DNA from: Chloroflexota bacterium | GTDB taxonomy: Bacteria; Chloroflexota; Anaerolineae; Aggregatilineales; J027 | Direction of reading: 5' to 3' | NCBI GenBank assembly: GCA_024434115.1 | Contig: QMIT01000007.1 | Location: 124,001 to 188,000, forward strand | Length of the DNA stretch: 64,000 nucleotides | Shown here: piece by piece, positions 54,081 to 63,286 of the stretch | How positions within the stretch are numbered: the first letter of the stretch is position 1 | How the letters are laid out: every line of letters begins with the position of its first letter | Program-made: the position numbers and the translations under genes | Notes under the pieces: generated by a model | The model's database searches: none | Told to the model about the DNA's origin: nothing | What the model saw: only the letters and a program-made list of their open reading frames with translations

Positions 54081-54979
54081 GAGTTCGGCTCCGCAGATGG
54101 CACAGAACCGTTCCCTTTTGGGTAGTAAACCGACTCCTTATGATGCGTGGGCAGGGCCGGGAGTGGCGGTTCGGCTTCTAGAGTGATGGGGCTAGGTTGG
54201 CTTTCCACCTGTTCGTACCAGTGGTCATTTTGAAACTCACGGGTAATGAGCCAACGCCATTCTTGCAGGGTGAGTGCTTCCAATGTTTCTTTACGCCGGG
54301 TATTGGCTTTGCGCAGGGCATCGCGCAGGGTATTGGCATAAAACTGCAACCACTGGGCATGGCTTTCCGGGTCATAAGTGGCCTTGCGCCAATCCCCTAA
54401 AGCCGATTGATAAGCCACTTCGTTGGCATGGCGCTGTTGAATCGCATCCAACAGCTGCTCTTTGAGCACATAGGCGGTACTGAGCACCAACAAAGGCGGG
54501 GCAATGGCTTCCAACCATGCAAAGGGGCTGGTGATATGCTCGGGCAGGGCCAATTGCACATTCCCGACAAGGCTGATCGCGGTGGCAATCCCCATACTGG
54601 CATACAACAACCGGCGCGCATTCCGACTCGTGCCTAAGGTTGCCAGTGCCAAAGAGAAGACCACTTGTCCAACTTCGGCGGAAAGCACGGTGGCAATACC
54701 CACCGCTGTGCGTGCGGTCGTGCTGTCTACCGCTTGACCGAAGGTATGCGAACCGATCACATACAGCCGAATGGCGGAGGGGGTAAAGGCCGCTAACAAG
54801 AGCAGCAAACACAAACCCGAAATGAGGCGTGTGACCGATGCGGGGTAGCTGCTGGTAGCATGATGGTCAAACTCATCACGGGTTGGGCATTCCCCTATCG
54901 CCCGTTCCACCGCTTGGTAAGCAGCCAAGCGTGCCGTTTGGCGTTCATCCTGCGTCAGAGGTCGGATTGAGGTTAACAT
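54077..54979 (-). CDS. Membrane protein of the mobilisable element
   Basis: 300 residues. Cytoplasmic start, then about four to five hydrophobic segments from residue 50 to 170 (LISGLCLLLLLAAFTPSAI, SAEVGQVVFSLALATLG, PFAWLEAIAPPLLVLSTAYV), then a charged helical tail (about 170–260). First gene of the minus-strand mobilisation operon and coupled to the 38-residue gene by ATGA. It may link the relaxosome to the membrane; no family recognised. Confidence 0.7.
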   Translation of the reverse strand: MLTSIRPLTQDERQTARLAAYQAVERAIGECPTRDEFDHHATSSYPASVTRLISGLCLLLLLAAFTPSAIRLYVIGSHTFGQAVDSTTARTAVGIATVLSAEVGQVVFSLALATLGTSRNARRLLYASMGIATAISLVGNVQLALPEHITSPFAWLEAIAPPLLVLSTAYVLKEQLLDAIQQRHANEVAYQSALGDWRKATYDPESHAQWLQFYANTLRDALRKANTRRKETLEALTLQEWRWLITREFQNDHWYEQVESQPSPITLEAEPPLPALPTHHKESVYYPKGNGSVPSAEPNS

Positions 54980-55051
54980 GCGACTTCATTCTCCATCTTC
55001 ATTGACGTTCACCCGCTGGTTTTGTGGGGTGCTCAGACCCCAAAAAGCAAA

Positions 55052-55095
55052 ACACCCTCCCTTGTTCGCTGTGACTAGCGCGCAAGAGAGGGTGT
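55052..55095. other. Inverted repeat upstream of the mobilisation operon
   Basis: ACACCCTC/GAGGGTGT stem with a 28-nt loop, followed on the minus strand by TTTTGCTTTTTG. It would end minus-strand transcription from the tRNA-Asp side before the mobilisation operon. The 302-bp gap 54980–55281 has no gene. Confidence 0.45.
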
Positions 55096-55143
55096 GTTAC
55101 AATTCCCATCAACCTTGCGCTGGCGATATCAGCCGCTTGGTGA

Positions 55144-55180
55144 GACACCTCAACGGGGGCTAACAGTCCGTTGGGGTGTC
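55144..55180. terminator. Long-stem hairpin
   Basis: GACACCTCAACGG pairs with CCGTTGGGGTGTC (12 of 13) around an 11-nt loop, with GTTATTT after it on the plus strand. Lies between tRNA-Asp and the mobilisation operon. Confidence 0.5.
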
Positions 55181-55281
55181 GTTATTTCCAGCTTGATCGT
55201 CCGACGTGGGCGTATGGGAAAACAAAAAAACGTCATGCTCATGGAGCTTGACGCCGGGTGGAAGTATTAAGATGGCTCTTG

Positions 55282-55354
55282 CGGAAGCGACGGGATTCGA
55301 ACCCGCGGTCTCTGCCTTGACAGGGCAGCATGTTAACCGCTACACCACGCCTCC
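55282..55354 (-). tRNA. tRNA-Asp (anticodon GTC)
   Basis: 73 nt on the minus strand. GGAGGCG pairs with CGCTTCC; anticodon stem CTGCC/GGCAG with loop CTGTCAA (GTC); T loop GGTTCGAATCC; discriminator G. CCA not encoded. Its 3' end faces the mobilisable element, the usual orientation for tRNA-targeted integration, though no duplicate of the 3' end was found. Confidence 0.93.
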
Positions 55355-55483
55355 TAATTGTTAAAGCGAGTATAAGTATAACAAGAGCTAAACCCAATGT
55401 CAATATAGTTTTCGCATGGAAAGCGATTTCTATGGGGAAATGGCGGTGGAAAAACAGCCACAACCCCACCCGTCTCCTTAAGT

Positions 55484-57673
55484 TTAGCGCAAAAAGGCTT
55501 CGTGCAATCCACCATCCACGCTGAACACCTGCCCGGTTGTCTTGCTAAAAGCCGGGCTAATTAACAAATAGGCGACTTCGGCCTGATCTTCAGGCGTAAT
55601 GGCTTGTTTGGTCAGAGTGCGTTGGGCATAGAAATTGGCAAGTTTGGAGCGTAAAGCCTCCGTGCTTTCACTTTCCTCGTGGTCTATATTGTATTTGACC
55701 AATGAGCTAATCACTCGGTCACGCGGGAACATGGTACTGCCCTCCACCACCGTCGCTGGGGCAAGACCATTCACACGGATCAAGGGAGCTAATTCCATCG
55801 CCAGTTCGCGCACTAGATGGTTAGCGGCGGACTTGCTTGTATCATAGGCCAACGAACCTTTCTTAGAAACCGCTGCATTAACACTGGTGGTCAATACCAA
55901 CCCCCCCCGCAGCCCCTGTGCCTTCCAAATAGGCCATGCTTCATCTGCCGTGATATAGCCACCCATGACGTTGACATCAAACGTAAAGCGCCATTTTTCA
56001 TCCGGGATATGGCCTTCTTTATCTGGCGGAACAAACACCCCGGCAGTGACAATCACATCATCCACTCCACCGTAGGCCTGTAAAATGATTTGGTAGAATT
56101 GGCGTACATTCTCACGTTTGGTAATGTCAACCAGTAAGCCAATCGCTGGCCCACAGCCTGAAATCCCTGTGCCTGCCACTCCGATTCCCATGCCATATTT
56201 TGCGGTTAATTCGTTAGCGGTGGTTTCTGCCGAGGCTAAATCGAGGTCGGCACACACCACATGCGCCCCTTCTTTGGCGACCCGCTGCGCCACCGCCTTG
56301 CCGATACCGCTGCCAGCACCAACAACTACCACTACCCGCCGCGCTAAGGTGGCTTCGGGGGGCATCCGGCGCAGTTTAGCTTCTTCCAGTAGCCAATATT
56401 CAATGTCAAAGGCTTCTTGACGGGGCAGTGCCACATATTGACCAACGGCCTCTGCGCCACGCATGACATTGACCGCATTGCTATAGAATTCCGCTGTCAC
56501 CCGCGATTCACTCTTGTTTTTGCCCCATGCCACCGCTCCAATCCCCGGTATCAAAATCACACTGGGGTTGGGGTCACGCATAGCAGGGGAATCAAGCCGC
56601 TTGCAGGCTTCGTAATACGCGCTGTAATCCAGCCGATATTGCTCAATGCCCGCCGTCAATTTTTGCATCAAGGCGGCGGTATCTTCCGTTTGTGGATTCC
56701 AATCCACGTACAAGGGCTTAATCTTCGTCCGCAGGAAATGGTCGGGACAGGACGTGCCTAATTCAGCCAACCGTGCAGCATCGTGGCTGTTGACAAAACG
56801 AAGCATGGCATCGGTGGCCTGAATCGTGCCGATAAACCGATTTTTCTGCGAGACCAAGCCGCGCAGTTGAGGCAAAATTTCGCCAAGCACTTGATTGCGC
56901 CGTTCTTCGGTAAGGGGCTGATATTTACCTCCGCCAAAGACGGCCTTATCATGTTCGGCCAGATAACGGGCGGCCTTTTCAATCAGGGTCAGCGAGAGTT
57001 CATAACATTCCTTGTCATCATTAGCCCAATTAATCAGTCCATGCCCGCCCAAAATGATGCCCTTGATGCCGGGGTGCTGCGCGATGGTCGCCTGTAATTT
57101 CAGGCCCAAATCGAAGCCGGGGCGCTGCCAGTCTACCCACACCACCTCATCTCCATAGATGGCTTTGGTCAATGCCTTACCATCCCTGCACGCCGCAATC
57201 GCAATCACCGCATCAGGGTGGGTGTGATCCACATGTTTGTAGGGGACAAAGGCATGAAGCGGCGTGTCTATCGAAGTCGCTGCCGGGTTGAGATTAAAGG
57301 TCGTATGTGGATACATGCCGACTATTTGATCTTCAATCGCTGTCTTGACCCCTTTCACCTCCGCCGCACCATAGATGCCTTGCAGGGCCATCAATTTCGA
57401 CATATATAGCGAGGCAAAGTTGGTGCGTTTAGCGGTACGAAGATCGCCCCCCGATCCCTTCACCCACATCACCTCAACCTGTTCCCCGGTTAACGGGTCA
57501 GACATCATGATTTTAGAGGACGTGTTGCCACCCCCTGTATTGGTGATACGCTGGTCGCTGCCCAAAATATTGGAGCGATAAACTAGCCGATTCACTGGGT
57601 CAAGTGTGGCGGCGTGGGCATCATCCCACAGATAATTCACATGACGGTATTCATTAGGGCGATAAACAGACAT
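55484..57673 (-). CDS. Bifunctional rhamnulose-1-phosphate aldolase/short-chain dehydrogenase
   Basis: 729 residues. N-terminal class II aldolase domain (about 20–420) with metal-site histidines in DHTHPDAVIAIA and LGGHGLINW. C-terminal short-chain dehydrogenase with nucleotide motif VVVGAGSGIGKAVAQ near 450 and catalytic YDTSK (AYDTSKSAANHLV). Fusion typical of the RhaEW (YuxG-type) enzymes that cleave rhamnulose-1-phosphate to DHAP and lactaldehyde and oxidise the lactaldehyde. Ends the minus-strand rhamnose operon, 12 nt after the tandem aldolase gene. ATG start at 57673. Confidence 0.94.
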   Translation of the reverse strand: MSVYRPNEYRHVNYLWDDAHAATLDPVNRLVYRSNILGSDQRITNTGGGNTSSKIMMSDPLTGEQVEVMWVKGSGGDLRTAKRTNFASLYMSKLMALQGIYGAAEVKGVKTAIEDQIVGMYPHTTFNLNPAATSIDTPLHAFVPYKHVDHTHPDAVIAIAACRDGKALTKAIYGDEVVWVDWQRPGFDLGLKLQATIAQHPGIKGIILGGHGLINWANDDKECYELSLTLIEKAARYLAEHDKAVFGGGKYQPLTEERRNQVLGEILPQLRGLVSQKNRFIGTIQATDAMLRFVNSHDAARLAELGTSCPDHFLRTKIKPLYVDWNPQTEDTAALMQKLTAGIEQYRLDYSAYYEACKRLDSPAMRDPNPSVILIPGIGAVAWGKNKSESRVTAEFYSNAVNVMRGAEAVGQYVALPRQEAFDIEYWLLEEAKLRRMPPEATLARRVVVVVGAGSGIGKAVAQRVAKEGAHVVCADLDLASAETTANELTAKYGMGIGVAGTGISGCGPAIGLLVDITKRENVRQFYQIILQAYGGVDDVIVTAGVFVPPDKEGHIPDEKWRFTFDVNVMGGYITADEAWPIWKAQGLRGGLVLTTSVNAAVSKKGSLAYDTSKSAANHLVRELAMELAPLIRVNGLAPATVVEGSTMFPRDRVISSLVKYNIDHEESESTEALRSKLANFYAQRTLTKQAITPEDQAEVAYLLISPAFSKTTGQVFSVDGGLHEAFLR

Positions 57674-57685
57674 AAGATTCCCTTT

Positions 57686-58972
57686 TTAACGTTGCAGAAA
57701 TTTCTTTTCTAAGGCTTGAATATCGCGTTCCCCAATTGGCACTACACTGCCAATCGGCACAGCATAAATGAGTGAGCGGGCGGTAAATTCAACCACTTCG
57801 AGTCGGTCAAAGGCTTGCAGGATATTTTTACCCACTGTCAGTACACAGTCATTTTGCAGCAGCAGCACTGGATGTTGTTCCGAAATGGCTTCCGCGATGA
57901 TCTGCCGATCTGTAAACTGCACTCCATAAGGCAGTTTAGGAACATCTTGCAACAGAATATAGCTTTCGGGGATGGTTTTGGTATCAAAGGGATGCGGGCC
58001 AATGGCATAGGCGGTGGCGTAGGGGGATTGGGCGGTAATGATACAGTTTACATCGGGGTGATGCTGATAAATCTTGGTATGCAATTCAACCGCCCGACTC
58101 GGATTTTTGCCTTGTTCGCACTTTCCATTTTGGATCAAGACAATATCTTCATAGCCGATGCTGCGCCGATCCATGCCCGTCGGAGTAATTAAGAAGGTGT
58201 CACCCTCCACCCGTGCTGACATGACCCCCTCAGTGCTAATCATTAGATGCCGTTCGCAGGCTCGCCCGACTAAATCGGACATCTGATGGCGCAATTCCCG
58301 TTCGTGGCTACCGTGATAGCTCGGCGTAAATTCGGGCAAATGATCAGTCCAATTGTCAAATAAGGCAATCTGCTCGTCGGTCAGGGTAGATATGTCACCT
58401 AATGTTTGGGCATAGAGTTGGGTACGGGCGCAAAAATCGAGCGTTTCAAGACGCTGAAATGCTTCCAATAGAGTGCTGCCGGAGGTCGCCACACCATGAT
58501 TTTCAAGCAGCACCACATCAAACCCCTGTGCGAACGTACCCGCGATGTTCGCCCCCAAGATTTCGCTGCCGGGAAGAGCATAGGGTGCATACCCGACATG
58601 CCCACACACGCGGCGGGCCTGTGGAATCAAACGAGTGTCAGGAATTTGACGCACAATGCTAAACGCGACCAACGCTGGGGCATGGGCATGAACCACCGCA
58701 CGTACATCAGGTCGTTGGGCATAAATGGCTCGATGAAAGGGTAATTCCGATGAAGGGGGGTGTAATCCAATCGTGGTGCCGTCGGGCTGCACACACACCA
58801 TATCGGCAGGGGTCAGGTTGCCTTTATCAATACCCGCTGGCGTAATCCAAATATTACCCTCGTCATCCAATGTCGAGAGGTTGCCGCCAGAAAGCGTCGT
58901 TAAGCCACCATAGTAGATGCGGTTGATAATTTGCACCAATTGTTGGCGCGGATGTTGAAGTGTGAAGGTCAT
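57686..58972 (-). CDS. Tandem class II aldolase/adducin protein with degenerate second domain
   Basis: 428 residues from ATG with AGGATTTAC upstream; the frame is open to 59026 inside the kinase gene. Two homologous aldolase/adducin domains (about 1–205 and 215–428). In the first, the metal and active-site residues are present (VVHAHAPALVAFS, LLENHGVATSG, GGNLSTLD). In the second the equivalent positions read IITAQSPYATAYA and LLQNDCVLTVG, so both His pairs are lost. Between rhaB and the aldolase/dehydrogenase gene. The first domain may be a second rhamnulose-phosphate aldolase or epimerase; the second is probably structural. Confidence 0.85.
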   Translation of the reverse strand: MTFTLQHPRQQLVQIINRIYYGGLTTLSGGNLSTLDDEGNIWITPAGIDKGNLTPADMVCVQPDGTTIGLHPPSSELPFHRAIYAQRPDVRAVVHAHAPALVAFSIVRQIPDTRLIPQARRVCGHVGYAPYALPGSEILGANIAGTFAQGFDVVLLENHGVATSGSTLLEAFQRLETLDFCARTQLYAQTLGDISTLTDEQIALFDNWTDHLPEFTPSYHGSHERELRHQMSDLVGRACERHLMISTEGVMSARVEGDTFLITPTGMDRRSIGYEDIVLIQNGKCEQGKNPSRAVELHTKIYQHHPDVNCIITAQSPYATAYAIGPHPFDTKTIPESYILLQDVPKLPYGVQFTDRQIIAEAISEQHPVLLLQNDCVLTVGKNILQAFDRLEVVEFTARSLIYAVPIGSVVPIGERDIQALEKKFLQR

Positions 58973-59016
58973 GTAAATCCTATTCTCTCGATTCCCCTCA
59001 GGCAGAGGGGTAAATA

Positions 59017-60423
59017 CTAATGCCAATCGCCTGTATTTTGCGGCATATAAGTCTTGGTGAGGCCCATATTCGCCAATAATTGACGGGCTTCCTGTAGGCT
59101 ACCGATTTCGCCTTGTGCCATCAATTGAACGACTGCATTACCCAATACGGTTGCTTCAATTGGCCCACTCACCACTGGAATTCCTGTAGCGTCGGCAGTC
59201 AATTGATTAAGCAGTTCGTTTTGTGTCCCCCCACCCACTATATGAATCACTTCAACGGCCTGCCCTGAAATGGCCTGCAAGCGTTCAATCACGGTGCGAT
59301 ATTTCTGGGCCAAACTTTCCAATACACACCGTACTACCGCGCCAACCGAATCTGGCACGGGTTGCTGATATTCGACGCACCAATCCCGAATATGTTGGGG
59401 ATGGTCGCCGGGGGCCAAAAATCGCCCATCGTCTACATCAAATACCGAACGCAGCGGCGCAACTTGTCTCGCCATCTTAACCAATTCAGCATAGCTGTAC
59501 TCTTGACCCTGTGCCGCCCATGTCGCCCGACACTGCTGGATAATCCACAGACCCATCACGTTTTTCAACAAGCGATACGTCCCCGCTACCCCGCCTTCAT
59601 TCGTGACGTTGGCCGCAAAGGACTCATCGGTGATAACCGCCTGCCCAACCTCCAAACCGACCAAACTCCATGTGCCGCTGCTGATATAGGCATAATTCGA
59701 TTTTTGCGTAGGGACAGCCGCCACCGCACTGCCGGTATCATGGGTGGCCGGGGCAATCACAGGAATTCCCTCATAAGCCCCCAATTTTGTGCCCGGTGGA
59801 ACGATTTCGGGCAGTATCTTAGTCGGAATACCCAAGCGATTGAGCATGTCATTAGCCCACTGACCGCTGCGAGGATTCAGCATCTGTGTGGTGGTGGCAT
59901 TGGTAAATTCGCAGGCCTTGACCCCCGTCAGCCAATAATTCAGCAGGTCGGGGATGGTCAAAAACGTTTGGGCAATCTCCAGTACAGGTGATTGAGCCTC
60001 GACCAAACTCAACAATTGATACAGCGTGTTAATCGGCATAAATTGGATGCCCGTCTGCTCAAATATCTCACGCTGGGAAACTTTGGCAAAGGCGGCGTCC
60101 ATCATGCCATTGGTACGACTGTCGCGGTAACACACTGGATTGGCAATGAGGCTGCCCTGTGCATCCAACAAACCAAAATCAATCGCCCATGTATCCACAC
60201 CGAGACTGGTGGGGTGATGCTTTTTGCCTAGCTCAATACCCTGCTGAATACTTCGCCACAGATGCAAAATATCCCAGTGCATCGTGCCACGCACAAGCGT
60301 TACGGAATTGGTGAAACGATGTAACTCCTCTAAATGAAGCTGTGTCCCATCAAAATGCGCCGCCATTATACGGCCCGACTCTGCACCCAGATCCACTGCC
60401 AGCACCGTTTTTCGTGCGGTCAT
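59017..60423 (-). CDS. rhaB: L-rhamnulokinase
   Basis: 468 residues, FGGY kinase family. N-terminal phosphate motif AVDLGAESGRIMAAHFDG, central GTWSLVGLEV, and C-terminal adenine-site HIVGGGTQNELLNQLTADAT typical of rhamnulokinase. Starts 11 nt after the isomerase stop. Phosphorylates L-rhamnulose at O1. Confidence 0.95.
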   Translation of the reverse strand: MTARKTVLAVDLGAESGRIMAAHFDGTQLHLEELHRFTNSVTLVRGTMHWDILHLWRSIQQGIELGKKHHPTSLGVDTWAIDFGLLDAQGSLIANPVCYRDSRTNGMMDAAFAKVSQREIFEQTGIQFMPINTLYQLLSLVEAQSPVLEIAQTFLTIPDLLNYWLTGVKACEFTNATTTQMLNPRSGQWANDMLNRLGIPTKILPEIVPPGTKLGAYEGIPVIAPATHDTGSAVAAVPTQKSNYAYISSGTWSLVGLEVGQAVITDESFAANVTNEGGVAGTYRLLKNVMGLWIIQQCRATWAAQGQEYSYAELVKMARQVAPLRSVFDVDDGRFLAPGDHPQHIRDWCVEYQQPVPDSVGAVVRCVLESLAQKYRTVIERLQAISGQAVEVIHIVGGGTQNELLNQLTADATGIPVVSGPIEATVLGNAVVQLMAQGEIGSLQEARQLLANMGLTKTYMPQNTGDWH

Positions 60424-60434
60424 GGTTGCTTGCT

Positions 60435-61706
60435 CTATCCTCGCTGTGTCAAAACATTTTTCTCATACGCCGCGATTTTATCCATAAAGGCCATTCCAAC
60501 AAGCACATTCTGTTGATAGCAGTAATAGTCCCACACCGCCCCAAACGGCAGTCCTTTCAGTTCTTCCATCAACGCCAGCCGTGCCGCGAAATTACCCTCT
60601 TGTTCATATTGGCGGAGGAGGGGTCGAGGTTCTAATAGCGCCGATAAAAGGGCACGCAGCGCATTCCGTGTCCCAATCACCCACGCCGCAATGCGATTGA
60701 TACTGGCATCAAAAAAGTCGAGGCCAATATGCACCCGTTTCAAAAAGTCGCCCCGCACAATTTCCTGCATAATCGCGGCAAGGTCATCGTTCCAAATGAC
60801 CGCATGATCGCTGTCCCAACGCACTCCCCGACTGACATGCAGCAGGATTTCATCCAAATAGAGCAGGGTTGAAGAAATCTTATCCGCGATGCTTTCGGTG
60901 GGATGAAAATGGCCTGAATCCAAGCAGAGCAGCGTCCGATTGGTGACGGCATATCCCAAATAAAATTCGTGTGAGCCGACCACATAACTTTCCGACCCGA
61001 TGCCAAATAATTTACTTTCGACAGCATCAAGGTTATGCTGCGGATTTAATTTCTCAGCAAATACCCTATCCAGTGCATTTTTGAGCCGTTCACGCGGGGT
61101 CAGTCGGTCAGCAGGCAAATCTTTATAGCCGTCCGGTATCCAGACATTGGTAATACATGGCGTCCCTAATTCTTGACCAAAATACGCCCCAATGCGACGG
61201 GTGGCGATACAGTGGTCAATCCAAAATTGGCGGATGGTCGGGTCTGGATGCGCGAGCGTCAATCCATCATCTGCCAAGGGGTGCGAAAACAGGGTGGGGT
61301 TGAAATCAAGCCCGTGCCCATTGGCTTTAGCCCAATCCACCCAACCAGCAAAATGTTCTGGCCGAATATCGGTGCGCTCCACCTTTTGCGTCGTTTCCAG
61401 ATAAATCGCGTGCAGATTGAGGCGATGCTGACCGGGGATTAAGCTGTATGCCATGTCCAAATCACGGCGTAGTTCATCAGCAGTGCGGGCTTTGCCGGGG
61501 TAATTACCCGTCGTCATCAAGCCGCCCCCCAAGCCACGATCCGGGTCTTCAAAACCGCCAACATCATCGCCTTGCCAGCAGTGGAGGCTAATAGGGATGG
61601 TCTTCAATTGGGCCAGTGCCACGTCGGTATCTACGCCAAGCGCAGCATAACGTTCCTTCGCCAACTGATAGGCCTGTTCCAGTTGAGAATCGCTAGGAAT
61701 CATCAT
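60435..61706 (-). CDS. rhaA: L-rhamnose isomerase
   Basis: 423 residues. Motifs of the RhaA family: [48 protein letters not shown] and SDHAVIWND, which hold the metal and substrate residues. Starts 2 nt after the mutarotase stop. Converts L-rhamnose to L-rhamnulose. Confidence 0.95.
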   Translation of the reverse strand: MMIPSDSQLEQAYQLAKERYAALGVDTDVALAQLKTIPISLHCWQGDDVGGFEDPDRGLGGGLMTTGNYPGKARTADELRRDLDMAYSLIPGQHRLNLHAIYLETTQKVERTDIRPEHFAGWVDWAKANGHGLDFNPTLFSHPLADDGLTLAHPDPTIRQFWIDHCIATRRIGAYFGQELGTPCITNVWIPDGYKDLPADRLTPRERLKNALDRVFAEKLNPQHNLDAVESKLFGIGSESYVVGSHEFYLGYAVTNRTLLCLDSGHFHPTESIADKISSTLLYLDEILLHVSRGVRWDSDHAVIWNDDLAAIMQEIVRGDFLKRVHIGLDFFDASINRIAAWVIGTRNALRALLSALLEPRPLLRQYEQEGNFAARLALMEELKGLPFGAVWDYYCYQQNVLVGMAFMDKIAAYEKNVLTQRG

Positions 61707-61708
61707 GA

Positions 61709-62032
61709 TTAATCCAGATGGAAGACTTCTTCCAGTTCCATAAATAATTGATCGGGGTGTGCCCCTTCTGGAATTTCAAAATAGGGACTCATCATATCCT
61801 GCCAGCGTTGGTTGACCTCGGTTTGGGCCATCCCCGCCTGTGCTGCTTGTAAGGAAATTGGCGTCTCGAAATAACCAAATAACAGACCGTCTGGACGCAT
61901 GAATAAAGAATAATTGTGCCAACCTGTCGCCCGTAAAGCGGCTTGCATTTCGTCCCAGACGTGCTGATGGTGTTTTTTATAGTCTTCAATAAGTTCTTGC
62001 CGTACTTTTAAGACAAAGCCAACCCGTTTCAT
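61709..62032 (-). CDS. rhaM: L-rhamnose mutarotase
   Basis: 107 residues. Starts [20 protein letters not shown], then [13 protein letters not shown], which holds the catalytic His, and GWHNYSLF. Same length as E. coli RhaM. Interconverts rhamnose anomers. First catabolic gene of the block. Confidence 0.93.
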   Translation of the reverse strand: MKRVGFVLKVRQELIEDYKKHHQHVWDEMQAALRATGWHNYSLFMRPDGLLFGYFETPISLQAAQAGMAQTEVNQRWQDMMSPYFEIPEGAHPDQLFMELEEVFHLD

Positions 62033-62072
62033 CAGAAGCCCCTTTGGTGATGTGGCATGTCCCTGATTTCAA

Positions 62073-62097
62073 ACCCCTCCCAACACACGAGAGGGGT
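62073..62097. terminator. Hairpin between binding protein and rhaM
   Basis: ACCCCTC/GAGGGGT 7-bp stem with 11-nt loop. No T-run on the minus strand, so it may act as partial terminator or mRNA stabiliser giving more transport than catabolic mRNA. Confidence 0.45.
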
Positions 62098-62153
62098 CTG
62101 AAGATAGATTTACCGCCCTCTCCAAAACAGGGAACGGTAAAAAGGATGGATAG

Positions 62154-63257
62154 TTAGTTCGCTTCTTCGGTGGCTTCGACCTCTGGCTCACCATTTTCAT
62201 CGCCACCCGCTGCCCATTCTTCGAGGTTATCGGCATTGTAAACGCTGAATGGCCCCATCAGAACACGCAGTCCATCTTCACGGTTCGGGTCAGCTTCGAT
62301 GGTATAGGTTCCCATGCGGCCTGCTTCAAACACAACACCTTCTTCGGCTTCCATTGCGCCAGAGGCCAGCAGATAGGACACATAGTAGGTCAGATAACCC
62401 AAATCTTTGAAGCTCCAGAGCGCGAATTCTTGGGAGCAGCCATTTTCAACGAATTCTTGCATTTCAGAGGGCAGACCGAGACCGGACACGGCAACTTCGC
62501 CGCACAGTTCTTCGTCTTGCATGGCCTTAGCCGCCGCCGCAATACCGACAGTGGTGGGGGCCATAATCAGTTCAAGATCGGGATAGCTGTCTACCAAGCC
62601 GAGCGCTTCGTTGTAGCTGTCGTCGGGGTCGTCATTGCCATACACAATATCAACCAATTCGAGGTTGGCATACTGTTCGTCTTCTTCCAACAGGGTCTGC
62701 ATGGCTTCAATCCACGCATTTTGGTTGGAGGCGTCGGGTGTCGCGGAGAGGATAGCAAATTGACCACCATCTTCGCCGAGAATGCTGAGGGCCATATTTG
62801 CCATAACGGACCCAACTTCGGTGAAGTCTACCTGAGCGATGAACAGGTCTTCACCTTCAGGGGAAACCGGGGAGTCCCATGTCACCACCGTGATGTCCTC
62901 TTCCATCGCCTTTGTGGTGGAGGGCAGCAGTTGTTCATAGTCGTTGGCAGAAATCATAATTGCATCCACTTCTTGGGTAATGGAGGCTTCAATGATTTCA
63001 ATTTGGCCGGGGATGGCATTATCGGGGGTCGGGGCGTTGAAAATCAATTCGCCGGGATTTTCCAATTCCTCATGGGCTTCAATTGCACCTTCATGCGCCT
63101 CATCAAACACGGCATTTCCCAGCGTCTTGGGCAGTAGCACCATATTGAGTTCAACACCGGGTTCTGCTTTGATGGGTTCGGGGTCTTGTGCCCGCACCAA
63201 TCCACCCGTCAGGGTCAACAGTACGAGGGCAACCAGCAACAATTGTAATTTTCGCAT
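62154..63257 (-). CDS. Sugar ABC transporter substrate-binding protein (rhamnose)
   Basis: 367 residues. Signal peptide ([21 protein letters not shown]). Periplasmic-binding-protein type 1 fold of the RbsB/RhaS class: [73 protein letters not shown]. Ends in an acidic tail. No lipobox. Upstream of rhaM and downstream of the permease gene; rhamnose is inferred from context. Confidence 0.9.
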   Translation of the reverse strand: MRKLQLLLVALVLLTLTGGLVRAQDPEPIKAEPGVELNMVLLPKTLGNAVFDEAHEGAIEAHEELENPGELIFNAPTPDNAIPGQIEIIEASITQEVDAIMISANDYEQLLPSTTKAMEEDITVVTWDSPVSPEGEDLFIAQVDFTEVGSVMANMALSILGEDGGQFAILSATPDASNQNAWIEAMQTLLEEDEQYANLELVDIVYGNDDPDDSYNEALGLVDSYPDLELIMAPTTVGIAAAAKAMQDEELCGEVAVSGLGLPSEMQEFVENGCSQEFALWSFKDLGYLTYYVSYLLASGAMEAEEGVVFEAGRMGTYTIEADPNREDGLRVLMGPFSVYNADNLEEWAAGGDENGEPEVEATEEAN

Positions 63258-63286
63258 TCGCTCTACTCCTGTGATTTATGATGTAT

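Larger units (their letters stand above)
50008..55281. mobile_element. Plasmid-like mobilisable element next to tRNA-Asp
   Basis: A compact minus-strand block: membrane protein, 38-residue protein, relaxase, structured oriT-like spacer, RHH protein and primase-polymerase, with iteron-like repeats at one end and tRNA-Asp at the other. Gene content is that of a small mobilisable plasmid or integrative mobilisable element. No integrase was found inside; the serine recombinase at 36900 could act in trans. Borders are inferred. Confidence 0.5.
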
